From Streptomyces lonarensis (GTDB taxonomy: Bacteria; Actinomycetota; Actinomycetes; Streptomycetales; Streptomycetaceae): a stretch of 44,033 nt of DNA. Shown piece by piece: positions 30,709 to 42,064 of the stretch. Under the pieces are notes generated by a model. It was not told where the DNA came from. It saw only the letters and a list, made by a program, of their open reading frames with translations, and ran no database searches. The stretch's first letter is position 1. Each line of letters starts with the position of its first letter. Both the position numbers and the translations under genes were made by a program. The DNA lies in assembly GCF_012033735.1 (NCBI RefSeq), contig NZ_JAAVJD010000015.1, forward strand, positions 1-44,033, read 5' to 3'.

Positions 30709-31061
30709 CGTGAAGTCTCCGCTCGTGTGAACGACTGTCGTCCGTGTGTGTTCGTCACGACCCCCCGAACGGACTGGTGTGATCACCGGATTGCGGTGAG
30801 TTATGGGGATGAGGTCACCTCCTGTGACGCCAGTCACATCACCAATCTCTCTGTGCCATCGGTGCCGAACGCAGGGTCAAAGTACGATCTGGCCCGTGGG
30901 GGAACGCACCGTGACAAAGCACCACACGTCGCGCTGATCCGCGTTCACCACTCCATGCCCCGGGGTGCGTCGGCCCACCGTCGACCACGCCCCGGGTGCG
31001 CCGGCACGACCGGCGCACGGCCGAGCTGCCGCCGACTCCTCTGTGCTAGGTGTGATCACGA
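30709..31061. other. Divergent control region of secreted protein and NRPS
   Basis: 353 nt without a credible gene. It contains the Crp-like palindrome (30823-30838), a TACGAT -10-like box at 30883-30888 pointing toward the NRPS, and GTGATCAC just before the NRPS start. No iron box (TTAGGTTAGGC type) is seen. Confidence 0.5.
30823..30838. promoter_or_regulatory. TGTGA-N6-TCACA palindrome (Crp-like)
   Basis: TGTGACGCCAGTCACA has perfect 6-bp arms (TGTGAC/GTCACA) and fits the Streptomyces Crp motif GTG-N6-GNCAC exactly. It lies 115 nt upstream of the secreted-protein start and 224 nt upstream of the NRPS start. Crp in Streptomyces is known to act on secondary-metabolite clusters. Confidence 0.6.
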
Positions 31062-34000
31062 GTGTCCGACCTGTCCGCCGCCCGCCTGCCCCTGACCGCC
31101 GGCCAGCTCGGTCTCTGGTTCGCCCAGAAGATCGACCCCACCAGCCCCGCCTACAACATCGCCGAGTACGCGGACATCCGCGGACCCCTCGACCCCGCAC
31201 TGCTCCGCCGGGCCGTGCGGCGGGTCACCGGCGAGGCGGACGCGCTGCGGGTGACCTTCGGCGAGGCCGACGAGGTCCCGTACCAGCGCGTGGCGGACCA
31301 CCTGGACATACCCGTGGCCGAGGTCGACCTGCGCGCCGAGGCGGACCCCGCCGCGCGGGCGCACCGGCTGATGGCCGAGGCGCTGGAGACCACCGCCGAC
31401 ACCGGCACCGGCCCGCTGGTCTCGCTGATGCTGCTGCGCCTGGCGGACGAGCACTGGTACTTCCACCAGCAGGTCCACCACCTGGCGATCGACGGCTACG
31501 GGGCCGCGCTGGCCCTCGGCCGCATCGCCGACGTCTACACCCGGCTCGCCAGCGACCCCGGCGGGGAGATCCCGCCGTTCCACGCCCCGCTCGACGCGCT
31601 GCTGCGGGAGGAGGCCGACTACCGCGGGTCCGAGGAGTTCGCCACCGACCGGGCCTTCTGGAACGACTACCTGCGCGGCATGCCCGAACCCGTCGGCCTG
31701 CGGGACGCGGCCGCCCCGCCCGCCCGCACCGCGCTCCGCACCGGCCGCGCGTTCGACCCCGACTGGCTCGCACGGCTCCGCGACGCGGCCCGCGCGGCCG
31801 GCGCCGGCTGGCCGACGCTCTTCATCGCCGCCACCGCCGCCTACCTGCACCGGGCACGCGGCCAGTCCGAGGTCGTCCTGGGGCTGCCCGTCACCACCCG
31901 CCGCACCGACACCGCGCGCCTCACCCCGGCGATGGTCTCCAACGTGCTGCCGCTGCGGTTGGAGGTCTCCCCGGCCGACACCGTGCAGGACCTGCTGCGC
32001 CGCACCTCCCGCACGGTGCGCACCGTCCTGCGCCACCAGCGGTTCCCCTCCGAGGAGCTGCGGCGCGAGCGCGGCCTGCTGGGACGCCGCGACCGGCTCA
32101 CCGGGCCCGTCGTCAACGTGATGGCCTTCGACGACAGCCTCGCCTTCGGCCCCGGGCGCGCCACCCTCCACAACCTGTCCATCGGGCCCGTCGAGGACAT
32201 GGCGCTGGCCGCCCACGCCTCCTTCGCCGACGGCGGACTCCGTCTCGACCTGCTCGGCAACCCCGACCTCCACGCCGCCGACGACCTCGCCGTCCACCAC
32301 GCGCGGATCACCCGACTGCTGGAGTCGTTCGTCGCCGCGCCCACCGCCCCGCTCGGCGCGGTCGGCCTCCTCGGCGAGGACGAGCGGCGCCGCGTCGTGG
32401 CAGCCGGTACCGGACCGCTGCCGGCCCCGCGCGACCCGGCCCTCGGGGCCGACGCCCCGCGGCCCGCCGCGGACCCCGGGACCCTCACCGCGCGGTTCGC
32501 CGCCCAGGCCGCCCGCACCCCCGGCGCCACCGCCGTCGTCGCACCCGACGGCTCGCTCACCTTCGCCGAACTCGTCGCGCGCGTCGAGGAACTCGCCGGC
32601 CGGCTCGCCGCCCGCGGCGCCCGCCCCGGCACCCGGGTCGCCGTCGCCGCGGCCCGCTCGCGCGACCTGGTCGTCGCCCTGCTCGCCGCGATGCGCTGCG
32701 GCGCGGCCTACGTGCCCGTCGACCCGTCCTACCCGGCCGAGCGCACCGCCCACCTCCTCGGCGACGCCGACCCCGTCGCCCTGGTCGCCGACCCCGCCAC
32801 CGCCGCCGCGGTCGACCCCGCCGGCCGGCGCACCCTCGTCGCGCCCGACCCGGCGGACGACCCCGGCGCGCCCACCGCCGTGCCCCGGGCTCCGGCCCGC
32901 GCCGACGCCGCGTACGTCATCTACACCTCCGGCTCCACCGGGCGCCCCAAGGGCGTCGAGGTCGAACACCGCTCGCTGACCAACCTGCTGGAGCACCACC
33001 GGCTGGAGTCGCACGCCGCCGCCGAGGACGCGCTCGGCCGCCCGCTGCGCGTGGCGCTGACCGCCGCCACCTCCTTCGACGCCTCGCTCGACCCGGTGCT
33101 GTGGATGGTCGCCGGCCACGCGCTGCACATCGTCCCCGACGAGGTGCGCCGCGACCCGCAGGCGCTCGTCGCCCACCTCCACGCCCACGGCATCGACGCC
33201 ATCGAGACCACCCCCACCTACCTCCAGCAGCTCCTCGGCCACGGCCTGTTCGAGGACGACCGCCGCCCGACCGTCGTCGCCCTCGGCGGCGAGGCCGTCA
33301 ACGACGCCCTCTGGCAGGAGCTGTCGGCCCACCCGGGGCTGTCCGTCTTCAACTTCTACGGGCCCACCGAGACCACCGTCAACGCCGTCACCACCCGGCT
33401 CTCCGGGGGCAGCCCCGTCATCGGCCGGCCCGTCGCCGGCGCCCGCGCCTACGTCCTCGACGCCGGGCTCCACCCGCTGCCCACCGGGATGGCGGGAGAG
33501 CTCTACCTCGCCGGCGCGGGCGTCGCCCGCGGCTACGCCGGCCGCGCCGGGCTGACCGCCGACCGGTTCCTCGCGGACCCGTTCGGCGCGCCGGGCAGCC
33601 GCATGTACCGCACCGGCGACCTCGCGCGCTGGCGTGCCGACGGGACCCTGGAGTTCCTGGGCCGCACCGACCGGCAGATCAAGGTGCGGGGCCACCGCGT
33701 GGACCCCGGCGAGATCGAGGCCGCGCTCACCGCGCTCCCGGGCGTCACCGAGGCCGCCGTCCTCACCCGCCCCGGCGCGGGCGGCGAGCTGCTCGCCGCC
33801 TACGTGGCCGTGACCGACCCGCAGGCGGGCGACCCCGCCGGCCTGCGGGCCCGCCTCACCGCCGCGCTGCCCGGCCACCTGGTGCCCGCTCTCTACGCCA
33901 CCGTCGAGCGGCTGCCGCTCACGCCCAACGGCAAGCTCGACACCGACGCGCTCCCCGAGCCGAGCGCCCCCGCCGCAACCGACGACGAGCCGCCCCGCAA

Positions 34001-37000
34001 CGACACCGAGGCGGCGGTCTGCGCCGTCTATGCCGACGTCCTCGGCGTCGACCGCGTCGGCCGGGACAGCGACTTCTTCGACCTCGGGGGGCACTCCCTG
34101 CTCGCCGCCCGGGTGGTGGCCGGCCTGCGCGCCGCACTCGGCACCGAGCCCCCCATCCGGTTCCTGTTCGAGTCGCCCACCCCCGCCGCCCTCGCCGCCC
34201 GCCTCGACGAGGCGCCCGGCTCCGCCCGTCCCGCGCTCACCGCCGCCGAGCGCCCCGCGCGGCTGCCGCTCTCCCCGGCCCAGCAGCGGCTGTGGCTGCT
34301 GGAGCGCATGGGCGAGGGCGGCGCGACGTACACCATCCCGGTCGCGCTGCGGCTGACCGGCACCCTCGACCGCGCCGCGCTCCACGCCGCGCTCCACGAC
34401 CTCGTCGCCCGGCACGAGAGCCTGCGCACCCTCTTCCCCGAGGACGCCGAGGGCCCGTACCAGCGGGTGCTGCCCGCCGACGCGACGGACGTCCCGCTGG
34501 ACGAGGCGCCCTTCGGGGAACGGCCCGGGCCGCACACCCCGCGCGCCTTCGACCTCACCCGGGAGATCCCGCTCCGGGCCGCACTCCACACCCTCTCCGA
34601 CCACAGCCATGTGCTGGTGGTGACGTTGCACCACATCGCGGCGGACGGGTGGTCGATGGGGCCGTTGTCGCGTGATCTGTCGGCGGCGTATGCGGCGCGG
34701 TTGTCGGGTCGGGCGCCGGGGTGGGAGCCGTTGGCGGTGCAGTACGGGGATTACGCGGTGTGGCAGCGTGAGGTGTTGGGCTCGGTCGAGGATGTGTCGT
34801 CGCGGGCCGCTGAGGAGTCGGCGTTCTGGCGGGAGGCGTTGGCCGGGTTGCCGGAGGAGTTGCCGCTGCCGGTGGACCGGCCCCGCGGCACCGCGCCCGC
34901 CGCCGGCGGCGGCAGCGTGCCCCTCACGCTGGACGCCACCGCCCACGCCCGGCTGCGGGACCTGGCCCGGGCGTCGGGTGCGAGTCCGTTCATGGTGCTG
35001 CACGCGGCGCTGGCGGTGCTGCTCTCCCGGATCTCCGGTACCTCGGACGTCGCGGTGGGCACACCGGTGGCCGGTCGTACCGACCAGGCGTTGGCGCCGC
35101 TCATCGGGTTCTTCGTCAACACGCTGGTGCTGCGGGCGGACACCTCCGGTGACCCGACGTTCCGGGAGCTGCTGGCGCGGGTGAAGGAGACCGACCTCGC
35201 CGCCTACGCCCACCAGGAGCTGCCGTTCGAGCAGTTGGTGGAGGAGATCAGCCCCGCCCGGTCGCTGGACCGCCACCCCCTCTTCCAGGTGATGCTCAGC
35301 CTCAACAACAACGAACCGCCGCGGCTCTCCCTGCCCGGCCTCGCCGTCGACCGCGAGGAGTCCGTCGGCCGGATCGGTGCCAAGTTCGACCTCACCGTCG
35401 ACCTCGCCGAACACCACGACACCGACGGCCGGCCGCTCGGCATCGCCGGGGAACTGGAGTACAGCCGCGAGCTGTTCGACGAGTCCACCGCGCTGCGCAT
35501 CGCGGCCCACCTCACGCGGCTCGTCGACGCCGCCCTCACCGACCCCGACACCCCCGTCACCGACCTGGAGTTCCTCGACGACGCCGAGCGCGCCGCCGCC
35601 CTGGACCGCGCCGAACCGGGCCGCAGCACCCCGCCCGCGCCCGGCCGGACCATCGTCGACGTCCTCACCACCCAGGCGCTGGTGACCCCCGAGCGCGTCG
35701 CCGTGGCCGACGCCGACGGCCCGCTGGCCTTCGGCGACCTGATCGACGCGGCCGAGGAACTGGCCCGCCGCCTCCACCACGCCGGCGTCCGCCCCGGCGA
35801 CCGCGTCGCCGCCGCCCTGCCCCGCACCCGCCTCCAGATCATCGCGCTGGTCGCCGTGCTCCGCCTCGGCGCCGTCCACGTCCCGCTCGACCCCACCCAC
35901 CCCGCCGAACGCAACCGGCTCGTCCTGGAGACGGCCCGCCCGGCCCGCGTCCTGACCACCACCGCCCTCGCCGTCGGCCTGCCCGCGGGCCGGTGGCCGC
36001 TGCTCAACCTCGACGAGACCACCGCCGTGCCCACGGGCGCCCGCGCCCCGCTGCCCGACGGGCCCGCCCCGCGCGACGCCGCCTACGTGCTGTACACCTC
36101 CGGCTCCACCGGCACCCCCAAGGGCGTCGTCGTCGAGCACCACTCGCTGGTCAACCTGCTCGCCGGCCACCGCGACCAGCTGATCGGCCCCGCCGAGGCC
36201 GCCGCCGGGGGCCGGCCGCTGCGCGTCGCCCTCACCGCCGCCGCCACCTTCGACGCCTCCTGGGACCCGGTGCTCTGGATGGTCGCCGGCCACGAACTGC
36301 ACCTCGCCGACGACGACGCCCGCCGCGACCCCGAGGCGCTCACCGCCTTCCTGCGGCAGCACGCCGTGGACGTCCTGGAGACCACCCCCTCCTTCCTCGC
36401 CGAACTGCGCACCGCCGGCCTGCTGGCGGAGGGGACCCACCGGCCGTCGGTCGTCGCCCTCGGCGGCGAGGCGGTCGGCGCCGACCTCTGGCACGAGCTG
36501 GCCGACCTCCCGGACGTCGCCGGCTGGAACCTCTACGGCCCCACCGAGACCACCGTCGACAGCGTCGTCGCCCCCGTCACCGCCGACACCCCGCCGCGGA
36601 TCGGCCACGCGGTCCCCGGCAACCGCGCCTACGTCCTCGACGGCCGCCTGCGGCCCGTGGCCCCCGGCGTCACCGGGGAGCTCTACGTCGCGGGCGCCGG
36701 CGTCGCCCGCGGCTACGACCGCCGACCGGGGCTGACCGCCGACCGGTTCCTCGCCGACCCCTACGGCGGCCCCGGCGCGCGGATGTACCGCACCGGCGAC
36801 CTCGTCCGCCGCCACGACGACGGTTCCCTGGAGTACGCCGGCCGCGCCGACGGGCAGGTCAAGATCCGCGGCCACCGCGTGGAGACCGGCGAGGTGGAGG
36901 CCGCGCTGCTGCGCCACCCCGCCGTCGCCCGCGCCGCCGTCGCCGTCCGCCCGGACGCCTCGGGCGCCGCCGCGCTCGTCGCCTGGGCCCTCCCCGTCCG

Positions 37001-40000
37001 CGACGCCGAGGACGCACCGACCGCCTCCGACCTGCGCGACTTCCTCCGCGGCAGCCTCCCCGGCTACATGGTCCCCGCCGCCGTCGGGGTGGTGGACACC
37101 TTGCCGCTCGGCGTCCATGGCAAGACCGACACCACCACCCTGCCCTGGCCGGCCGACGGGAGCCCCGACGAGGTGGCGCCGCCCCGCACCCCCCGGGAGC
37201 GCGAGCTGTGCGCACTCTTCGCCGACATCCTCGGCCGGGCCGCGATCGGCCGCGACGAGAACTTCTTCGACCTGGGCGGCCACTCCCTGCTGGCCACCCG
37301 CCTCGTCGCCCGCATCCGCACCGCCTTCGGGGTCGAACTCCCTGTGCGCGCGCTGTTCGAGGCGCCCACCGCGGCCGCGCTCGCCCCCCGCATCGACACC
37401 GCCGAAGCGGCACGCCCCGCCCTGCGCCCGGCCGCGCTCACCGGCCCCGCCCCGATGTCCCCGGCGCAGCGCCGGCTGTGGTTCCTCCACCGGCTCGACC
37501 CCGACGACCCCGCCTACCACCTGCCGCTCGCCGTCCGCCTGACCGGCACCGTCGACCGGGAGGCGCTGCGCGCCGCGCTCGGTGACCTCACCGACCGGCA
37601 CGAGGTGCTGCGCACCGTGCTGGCCGTCCCCGGCGACGGCCGCCGCGCAGGCGACGGCGACGGGCACGGCGGGGACGGCGACGAGGCCGTGCAGCGGGTG
37701 CTGCCGGCTGCGGAAGGCCGCCCCGAACTGGGCGAGCGGACCGTCACCCCCGAGGCGCTGCCCGACGCGCTGCGCGAGGAGTCGGGCCGCCCCTTCGACC
37801 TGGCACGCCGCACCCCGCTGCGCGCCACCCTGCTCTCCACCTCCCCCGAGAGCCATGTGCTGGTGGTGACGTTGCACCACATCGCGGCGGACGGGTGGTC
37901 GATGGGGCCGTTGTCGCGTGATCTGTCGGCGGCGTATGCGGCGCGGTTCTCGGGTCGGGCGCCGGGGTGGGAGCCGTTGGCGGTGCAGTACGGGGATTAC
38001 GCGGTGTGGCAGCGTGAGGTGTTGGGCTCGGTCGAGGATGTGTCGTCGCGGGCTGCTGAGGAGTCGGTGTTCTGGCGGGAGGCGTTGGCCGGGTTGCCGG
38101 AGGAGTTGCCGCTGCCGGTGGACCGGCCCCGCGGCACCGCGCCCGCCGCCGGCGGCGCCGTGCCGCTGCCGCTGACCGGGACGACCGGCGAGAACGTCGA
38201 ACGTCTTGCCCGGAGTTCGGGTGCGAGTCCGTTCATGGTGCTGCACGCGGCGCTGGCGGTGCTGCTCTCGCGGATCTCCGGTACCTCGGACGTCGCGGTG
38301 GGCACACCGGTGGCCGGTCGTACCGACCAGGCGTTGGCGTCGCTCATCGGGTTCTTCGTCAACACGCTGGTGCTGCGGGCGGACACCTCCGGTGACCCGA
38401 CGTTCCGGGAGCTGCTGGCGCGGGTGAAGGAGACCGACCTCGCCGCCTACGCCCACCAGGAGCTGCCGTTCGAGCAGTTGGTGGAGGAGATCAGCCCCGC
38501 CCGCTCGCTGGACCGCCACCCCCTCTTCCAGGTGATGCTCAGCCTCAACAACAACGAGTCGCCCACCCTTGCGCTGCCCGGTCTGCGCGCGGAGCCCGCG
38601 CGCGTCGAGACCGGAGGCGCCAAGTTCGACCTCTCCTTCAGCCTCGGGGAGACCACCACGGCGGCCGACCCGGCGGCCGGCGCCCTCGGCGGCACGTTGG
38701 AGTACCGCTCCGACCTGTTCGACGAGGCGACCGCCCGCCGCCTGGCGACCTGGTTCGCCCGCCTGCTGACCGCCGCCACCGCCGCGCCCGACGCCCGCCT
38801 GTCGGAACTGCCGCTGCTCTCCGGGGAGGAGACCTCGCAGCTGCTCGCCCTCGGCGACGGCGGGCCCGCGCCGGAGGCCCCCACCACCCTGGTCGAGCGC
38901 TTCCACGCCGCGGTGGCGGCCGCTTCGGAGGGGGCGCACGCCCTCGTCGCCCGGGACGGCCGCCTCGACTTCCCCGAGCTGCTGGCCCGCGCCACCCGGC
39001 TCGCCCGCGAACTGCGGGAAGCGGGCGTGGCCCCCGGGGACCCGGTGGCCACCGTGCTGCCGCGCACCACCCACGCCGTCGTCGGCATGCTCGCCGGCTG
39101 GACCGCCGGCGCCGTGCACACCCCGCTGGACGCGGCCCTCCCCGAAGGCCGCATCCGGACCGTGCTCGCGGAGGCCCGCCCGGCGCTGACGCTCGTCACC
39201 GCCGACACCGCCCACCTGCTGCCCCCGGAGGCGCCCCGACTCGTCCTCGACGAGCCCGGCACCGCCGCCCGGATCGCCTCCCGCACCGCCCAGCCCCTCC
39301 CCGACACCCCGCGGCCCCAGGACCCCGCCTACCTGATCCACACCTCCGGCTCCACCGGCCGCCCCAAGGGCGTACTGGTCGAACACCGCGCCATCGCCCG
39401 GCTGCTGGAGCACCACCGGCGCACCCTCTACCGCCCCGCCGCCCGGGAGGCGGGCGACCGCACGCTGCGCGTCGCGCTCACCGCGTCGCTCTCCTTCGAC
39501 GCCTCGCTCGACCCGGTGCTGTGGATGCTGGCCGGCCACGAACTGCACCTCGCCGACGAGGATGTCCGCCGCGACCCGGAGGCGCTGGTCGCCTGGGCCC
39601 ACGAGCACCGCGTCGACGTGCTGGAGACCACCCCCTCCCACCTGGAGCAGCTGCTGGACGCCGGGCTCCTCGACGACGGCCCCGACCGGCCGGGTGCCCA
39701 CCGCCCCCGGGTCCTCGCCCTCGGCGGCGAAGCCGTCCCCACCGGACTGTGGCGCACCCTGGCCGCCGCCCCCGGGGTGCGCGCGGTCAACCTCTACGGG
39801 CCGACCGAGGCGACCGTCGACACCCTGACCGCGCCCGTCGGCGCCACCGCGACCCCCGTGCTGGGCCGCGCCGTCGCCGGCACCCGGGCCTACGTCCTCG
39901 ACGCGGCGCTGCGTCCCACCCCGCCCGGCGTCACCGGCGAGCTGTACCTCGCCGGCGACTCCCTGGCACGCGGCTACCCGCAGCGCCCGGGTGAGACCGC

Positions 40001-41546
40001 GCAGCGCTTCCTGGCCGACCCGCACGGCCCGGCGGGCAGCCGGATGTACCGCACCGGCGACCTGGTGCGCCGCACCCCCGACGGCGAACTCGCCTACGTG
40101 GGCCGGGCCGACGACCAGGTCAAGGTACGCGGTTTCCGCGTCGAGCCCGACGAGATCGCCGCGGTCCTCGCCGAAGCGCCCGGTGTCTCGCGCGCCGCGG
40201 TGGTGCTGGACACCGGCGCCGGTGCCCCGGCCGGCGGACGGCTGGTGGCTTACCTCGTCCCCGCGGCCGACGGCGGCACCGGCGCCGAGGCGGGCGAGAC
40301 GCGTGAGTCGGGCGAGTCGGGCGAGTCGGGAGGGGGAGCGGCGACGCTGACGGCCGCCGTCCGCGAGCACGCCGCCCGCACCCTCCCCGGCCACATGGTC
40401 CCCGCCGCCTGGGCCGTCCTGGAGCGGCTGCCGCTCACCCCGAACGGCAAGCTCGACCGGGCCGCGCTGCCCGCGCCCGCCCAGGGCGGCGCCCCCGCCG
40501 GACGCGGCCCGCGCACCCCCCGCGAGGACGTGCTCTGCGCGCTGTTCGCCGAGGTCCTCGGCGTGGAGCAGGTCGGCGCCGAGGAGGACTTCTTCGCCCT
40601 CGGCGGGCACTCGCTGCTCGCCGCCCGGCTCATCGGCCGCGTCCGGGAGTCCCTCGGGGTGGAGCTCGGCATCCGCGTGCTGTTCGAGGCGCCGACCGTC
40701 GCCCGGCTCGCCGAACGCCTCGCCGACGGCGCCACCGACGACTCGCTGTCCGTGCTGCTGCCGCTGCGTCCCGCCGGGGACCGGCCGCCGCTGTTCTGCG
40801 TCCACCCCGCCGGCGGTCTCGCCTGGGTGTACGCCGGACTGCTCCAGTACCTGGAAGCCGGGCAGCCCGTGCACGGGTTGCAGATGCCCAACCTCGCGGG
40901 GACCGAGCCGTTCCCCGAGTCCATCACGGCGATGGCCGACCGCTACGTGCGGGAGCTGCGCGCCGTCCAGCCGCACGGCCCCTACCGGCTGCTCGGCTGG
41001 TCCTTCGGCGGCAACGTCGCCCAGGAGGTGGCAGCGCGGCTGGAACAGGCCGGCGAGGAGGTGGCGCTGCTGGCCCTGCTGGACGCCTTCCCGCTCCCGC
41101 CGCTGGACGACCTGGACAGCGCCGACCGCGACACCGTCTTCCGCGCGCTGCTGCTCAACGTGGGCGTCGAGTCCGCCGTCCTGGAGGGCGACGCACCGCT
41201 GGACGCCACCACGGTGCGCGACGCGTTCCGCGAGTCCGGCAGCCCGCTGGGAGCGCTGGAACCGGCGACCATCGACCACATGGTCGACAACTTCGCCGGC
41301 CAGTCCCAGCTGATGCGGCAGCACACCCCGAGCGTCTTCAGCGGCGAGACGTTGTTCTTCACCGCCACGGTCGGCCTCCCCGAACAGCTGACGCTCGACC
41401 TCTGGACGCCGTACCTCACCGGTCGGCTCCGCAACACCGACGTGGCGTGCACCCACGCCCAGATGATGCAGCCGGAGCCCCGGCAGCACATCGGGTCCGT
41501 GCTCTCCGCGGCGCTCCGCGACCTTCCCGACACACCGCGGCGGTAA
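31062..41546 (+). CDS. Three-module NRPS, C-A-T-C-A-T-C-A-T-TE
   Basis: 3,494 aa from a GTG at 31062. Approximate residues: C1 8-440 (HHLAIDG at 139), A1 474-960 ([11 protein letters not shown] near 622), T1 Ser near 1012 (DLGGHSLL), C2 1068-1500 (HHIAADG near 1190), A2 1531-2020, T2 near 2070, C3 2130-2560 (HHIAADG near 2272), A3 2609-3130 (HTSGSTG), T3 near 3182 and TE 3240-3494 (GWSFGG near 3310). C1 and the TE resemble EntF, so the chain may start from an aryl or acyl carrier protein. Aligned by eye to GrsA-PheA, the codes are DADEVLFVNK, DADEVLLVDK and DADELLLVDK. D239 plus E278 suggest basic substrates (Orn, Lys, Arg or Dab). No epimerase or methyltransferase domain. Low-complexity inserts: [12 protein letters not shown] in C3 and a GES repeat in A3. 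Confidence 0.97.
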   Translation: MSDLSAARLPLTAGQLGLWFAQKIDPTSPAYNIAEYADIRGPLDPALLRRAVRRVTGEADALRVTFGEADEVPYQRVADHLDIPVAEVDLRAEADPAARAHRLMAEALETTADTGTGPLVSLMLLRLADEHWYFHQQVHHLAIDGYGAALALGRIADVYTRLASDPGGEIPPFHAPLDALLREEADYRGSEEFATDRAFWNDYLRGMPEPVGLRDAAAPPARTALRTGRAFDPDWLARLRDAARAAGAGWPTLFIAATAAYLHRARGQSEVVLGLPVTTRRTDTARLTPAMVSNVLPLRLEVSPADTVQDLLRRTSRTVRTVLRHQRFPSEELRRERGLLGRRDRLTGPVVNVMAFDDSLAFGPGRATLHNLSIGPVEDMALAAHASFADGGLRLDLLGNPDLHAADDLAVHHARITRLLESFVAAPTAPLGAVGLLGEDERRRVVAAGTGPLPAPRDPALGADAPRPAADPGTLTARFAAQAARTPGATAVVAPDGSLTFAELVARVEELAGRLAARGARPGTRVAVAAARSRDLVVALLAAMRCGAAYVPVDPSYPAERTAHLLGDADPVALVADPATAAAVDPAGRRTLVAPDPADDPGAPTAVPRAPARADAAYVIYTSGSTGRPKGVEVEHRSLTNLLEHHRLESHAAAEDALGRPLRVALTAATSFDASLDPVLWMVAGHALHIVPDEVRRDPQALVAHLHAHGIDAIETTPTYLQQLLGHGLFEDDRRPTVVALGGEAVNDALWQELSAHPGLSVFNFYGPTETTVNAVTTRLSGGSPVIGRPVAGARAYVLDAGLHPLPTGMAGELYLAGAGVARGYAGRAGLTADRFLADPFGAPGSRMYRTGDLARWRADGTLEFLGRTDRQIKVRGHRVDPGEIEAALTALPGVTEAAVLTRPGAGGELLAAYVAVTDPQAGDPAGLRARLTAALPGHLVPALYATVERLPLTPNGKLDTDALPEPSAPAATDDEPPRNDTEAAVCAVYADVLGVDRVGRDSDFFDLGGHSLLAARVVAGLRAALGTEPPIRFLFESPTPAALAARLDEAPGSARPALTAAERPARLPLSPAQQRLWLLERMGEGGATYTIPVALRLTGTLDRAALHAALHDLVARHESLRTLFPEDAEGPYQRVLPADATDVPLDEAPFGERPGPHTPRAFDLTREIPLRAALHTLSDHSHVLVVTLHHIAADGWSMGPLSRDLSAAYAARLSGRAPGWEPLAVQYGDYAVWQREVLGSVEDVSSRAAEESAFWREALAGLPEELPLPVDRPRGTAPAAGGGSVPLTLDATAHARLRDLARASGASPFMVLHAALAVLLSRISGTSDVAVGTPVAGRTDQALAPLIGFFVNTLVLRADTSGDPTFRELLARVKETDLAAYAHQELPFEQLVEEISPARSLDRHPLFQVMLSLNNNEPPRLSLPGLAVDREESVGRIGAKFDLTVDLAEHHDTDGRPLGIAGELEYSRELFDESTALRIAAHLTRLVDAALTDPDTPVTDLEFLDDAERAAALDRAEPGRSTPPAPGRTIVDVLTTQALVTPERVAVADADGPLAFGDLIDAAEELARRLHHAGVRPGDRVAAALPRTRLQIIALVAVLRLGAVHVPLDPTHPAERNRLVLETARPARVLTTTALAVGLPAGRWPLLNLDETTAVPTGARAPLPDGPAPRDAAYVLYTSGSTGTPKGVVVEHHSLVNLLAGHRDQLIGPAEAAAGGRPLRVALTAAATFDASWDPVLWMVAGHELHLADDDARRDPEALTAFLRQHAVDVLETTPSFLAELRTAGLLAEGTHRPSVVALGGEAVGADLWHELADLPDVAGWNLYGPTETTVDSVVAPVTADTPPRIGHAVPGNRAYVLDGRLRPVAPGVTGELYVAGAGVARGYDRRPGLTADRFLADPYGGPGARMYRTGDLVRRHDDGSLEYAGRADGQVKIRGHRVETGEVEAALLRHPAVARAAVAVRPDASGAAALVAWALPVRDAEDAPTASDLRDFLRGSLPGYMVPAAVGVVDTLPLGVHGKTDTTTLPWPADGSPDEVAPPRTPRERELCALFADILGRAAIGRDENFFDLGGHSLLATRLVARIRTAFGVELPVRALFEAPTAAALAPRIDTAEAARPALRPAALTGPAPMSPAQRRLWFLHRLDPDDPAYHLPLAVRLTGTVDREALRAALGDLTDRHEVLRTVLAVPGDGRRAGDGDGHGGDGDEAVQRVLPAAEGRPELGERTVTPEALPDALREESGRPFDLARRTPLRATLLSTSPESHVLVVTLHHIAADGWSMGPLSRDLSAAYAARFSGRAPGWEPLAVQYGDYAVWQREVLGSVEDVSSRAAEESVFWREALAGLPEELPLPVDRPRGTAPAAGGAVPLPLTGTTGENVERLARSSGASPFMVLHAALAVLLSRISGTSDVAVGTPVAGRTDQALASLIGFFVNTLVLRADTSGDPTFRELLARVKETDLAAYAHQELPFEQLVEEISPARSLDRHPLFQVMLSLNNNESPTLALPGLRAEPARVETGGAKFDLSFSLGETTTAADPAAGALGGTLEYRSDLFDEATARRLATWFARLLTAATAAPDARLSELPLLSGEETSQLLALGDGGPAPEAPTTLVERFHAAVAAASEGAHALVARDGRLDFPELLARATRLARELREAGVAPGDPVATVLPRTTHAVVGMLAGWTAGAVHTPLDAALPEGRIRTVLAEARPALTLVTADTAHLLPPEAPRLVLDEPGTAARIASRTAQPLPDTPRPQDPAYLIHTSGSTGRPKGVLVEHRAIARLLEHHRRTLYRPAAREAGDRTLRVALTASLSFDASLDPVLWMLAGHELHLADEDVRRDPEALVAWAHEHRVDVLETTPSHLEQLLDAGLLDDGPDRPGAHRPRVLALGGEAVPTGLWRTLAAAPGVRAVNLYGPTEATVDTLTAPVGATATPVLGRAVAGTRAYVLDAALRPTPPGVTGELYLAGDSLARGYPQRPGETAQRFLADPHGPAGSRMYRTGDLVRRTPDGELAYVGRADDQVKVRGFRVEPDEIAAVLAEAPGVSRAAVVLDTGAGAPAGGRLVAYLVPAADGGTGAEAGETRESGESGESGGGAATLTAAVREHAARTLPGHMVPAAWAVLERLPLTPNGKLDRAALPAPAQGGAPAGRGPRTPREDVLCALFAEVLGVEQVGAEEDFFALGGHSLLAARLIGRVRESLGVELGIRVLFEAPTVARLAERLADGATDDSLSVLLPLRPAGDRPPLFCVHPAGGLAWVYAGLLQYLEAGQPVHGLQMPNLAGTEPFPESITAMADRYVRELRAVQPHGPYRLLGWSFGGNVAQEVAARLEQAGEEVALLALLDAFPLPPLDDLDSADRDTVFRALLLNVGVESAVLEGDAPLDATTVRDAFRESGSPLGALEPATIDHMVDNFAGQSQLMRQHTPSVFSGETLFFTATVGLPEQLTLDLWTPYLTGRLRNTDVACTHAQMMQPEPRQHIGSVLSAALRDLPDTPRR
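34605..35314 (+). repeat. C2 copy of two near-identical blocks
   Basis: 34605-34910 matches 37851-38156 with 3 differences in 306 bases, and 34974-35314 matches 38217-38557 with 3 in 341. The 63 nt between the blocks are unrelated apart from function. Codons here use TTG, CGT, GAT and TAT freely, unlike the C-ending style on either side. Confidence 0.95.
37851..38557 (+). repeat. C3 copy of two near-identical blocks
   Basis: Partner of the C2 copy. The variable middle (38157-38216, 60 nt) encodes a different strand-turn of the C domain than in C2 (63 nt). The abrupt borders at [15 protein letters not shown] and LSLNNNE fit gene conversion inside the NRPS gene. Confidence 0.95.
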
Positions 41547-41563
41547 TCCCGCCCCCGTACCGG

Positions 41564-41610
41564 CCGTCCGCGGCGCCCGCCCTTGCCCGGGGCGGCGCCG
41601 CGGCGGACGG
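41564..41610 (+). terminator. Terminator after the NRPS
   Basis: CCGTCCGC and GGCGCC on the left pair with GGCGCC and GCGGACGG on the right, with a 3-nt bulge, 18 nt after the NRPS stop. If it works, the genes that follow need their own promoter. Confidence 0.7.
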
Positions 41611-41711
41611 TGACGCGCCCGGCCTACGCGGGGCAAGCCCCGCCGGCCCCGCCCGTCCCGAGAACATCAGCAGACCCACCAATCCGATCGTTCACACCAT
41701 CCGAACTACCT

Positions 41712-41783
41712 ATGAGCGCCGACACCGTGGCCGACCGCCACGCGACCGGCCCAGCCGTCACCACGCCGGAGGAGCCACCATGA
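41712..41783 (+). CDS. Possible 23-aa ORF coupled to the MbtH gene
   Basis: MSADTVADRHATGPAVTTPE ends EPP with a TGA that overlaps the MbtH start (ATGA). No clear ribosome site precedes it. It may be a leader peptide or a chance frame. Confidence 0.25.
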   Translation: MSADTVADRHATGPAVTTPEEPP

Positions 41784-41986
41784 CGAACCCGTTCGACGAC
41801 CCCGCCGTCCAGCACCGCGTCCTCGTCAACGACGAGGGCCAGCACTCGCTGTGGCCCGAGTTCGCCGCCATCCCCGACGGGTGGGACGAGGTCCTCGCCC
41901 CCGCCGAGCGCGCCACCTGCCTGGAGTACGTCGACCGCAACTGGACCGACCTCACCCCCCGCAGCGCGATGGCCGCCGCCGAGTGA
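41780..41986 (+). CDS. MbtH-like protein
   Basis: 68 aa from an ATG at 41780 with GGAGGAG five bases upstream. The family signature is complete: NPFDDPAVQHRVLVNDEGQH then SLWPEFAAIPDGW, and after it CLEYVDRNWTDLTPRS with the three conserved tryptophans. MbtH proteins bind the N-terminal subdomain of A domains and are needed for their folding or activity, so this is the partner of the upstream NRPS, which has three A domains. Confidence 0.96.
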   Translation: MTNPFDDPAVQHRVLVNDEGQHSLWPEFAAIPDGWDEVLAPAERATCLEYVDRNWTDLTPRSAMAAAE

Positions 41987-41988
41987 CC

Positions 41989-42021
41989 GGCGGGGCCACG
42001 GCGGGACGCCGTGGCGCCGCC
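41989..42021 (+). terminator. Hairpin between MbtH and ABC genes
   Basis: GGCGGGGCCACGGC pairs with GCCGTGGCGCCGCC with one mismatch and a 5-nt loop. It may attenuate rather than stop transcription into the ABC gene. Confidence 0.55.
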
Positions 42022-42064
42022 CGCTCCCACCCCACACCGACCCAGGCGGAAAGGACGCACCCCG

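Noticed and set aside
31020..31062. Iron box upstream of the NRPS
   Set aside because: CTAGGTGTGATCAC looks superficially like part of an iron box, but the TTAGGTTAGGC-type arms are missing.
30965..34675. A 1,236-codon plus-strand frame overlapping the start of the NRPS
   Set aside because: It is Arg/Pro/Ala-rich in the manner of a shifted GC-rich frame and carries no NRPS motif; the NRPS frame explains the region.
31056..41636. A 3,526-codon open frame on the minus strand, antisense to the NRPS
   Set aside because: It mirrors the NRPS codon pattern, is low-complexity Gly/Val/Arg sequence with antisense repeats at the module positions, and shows no domain. The plus-strand frame has all NRPS motifs.
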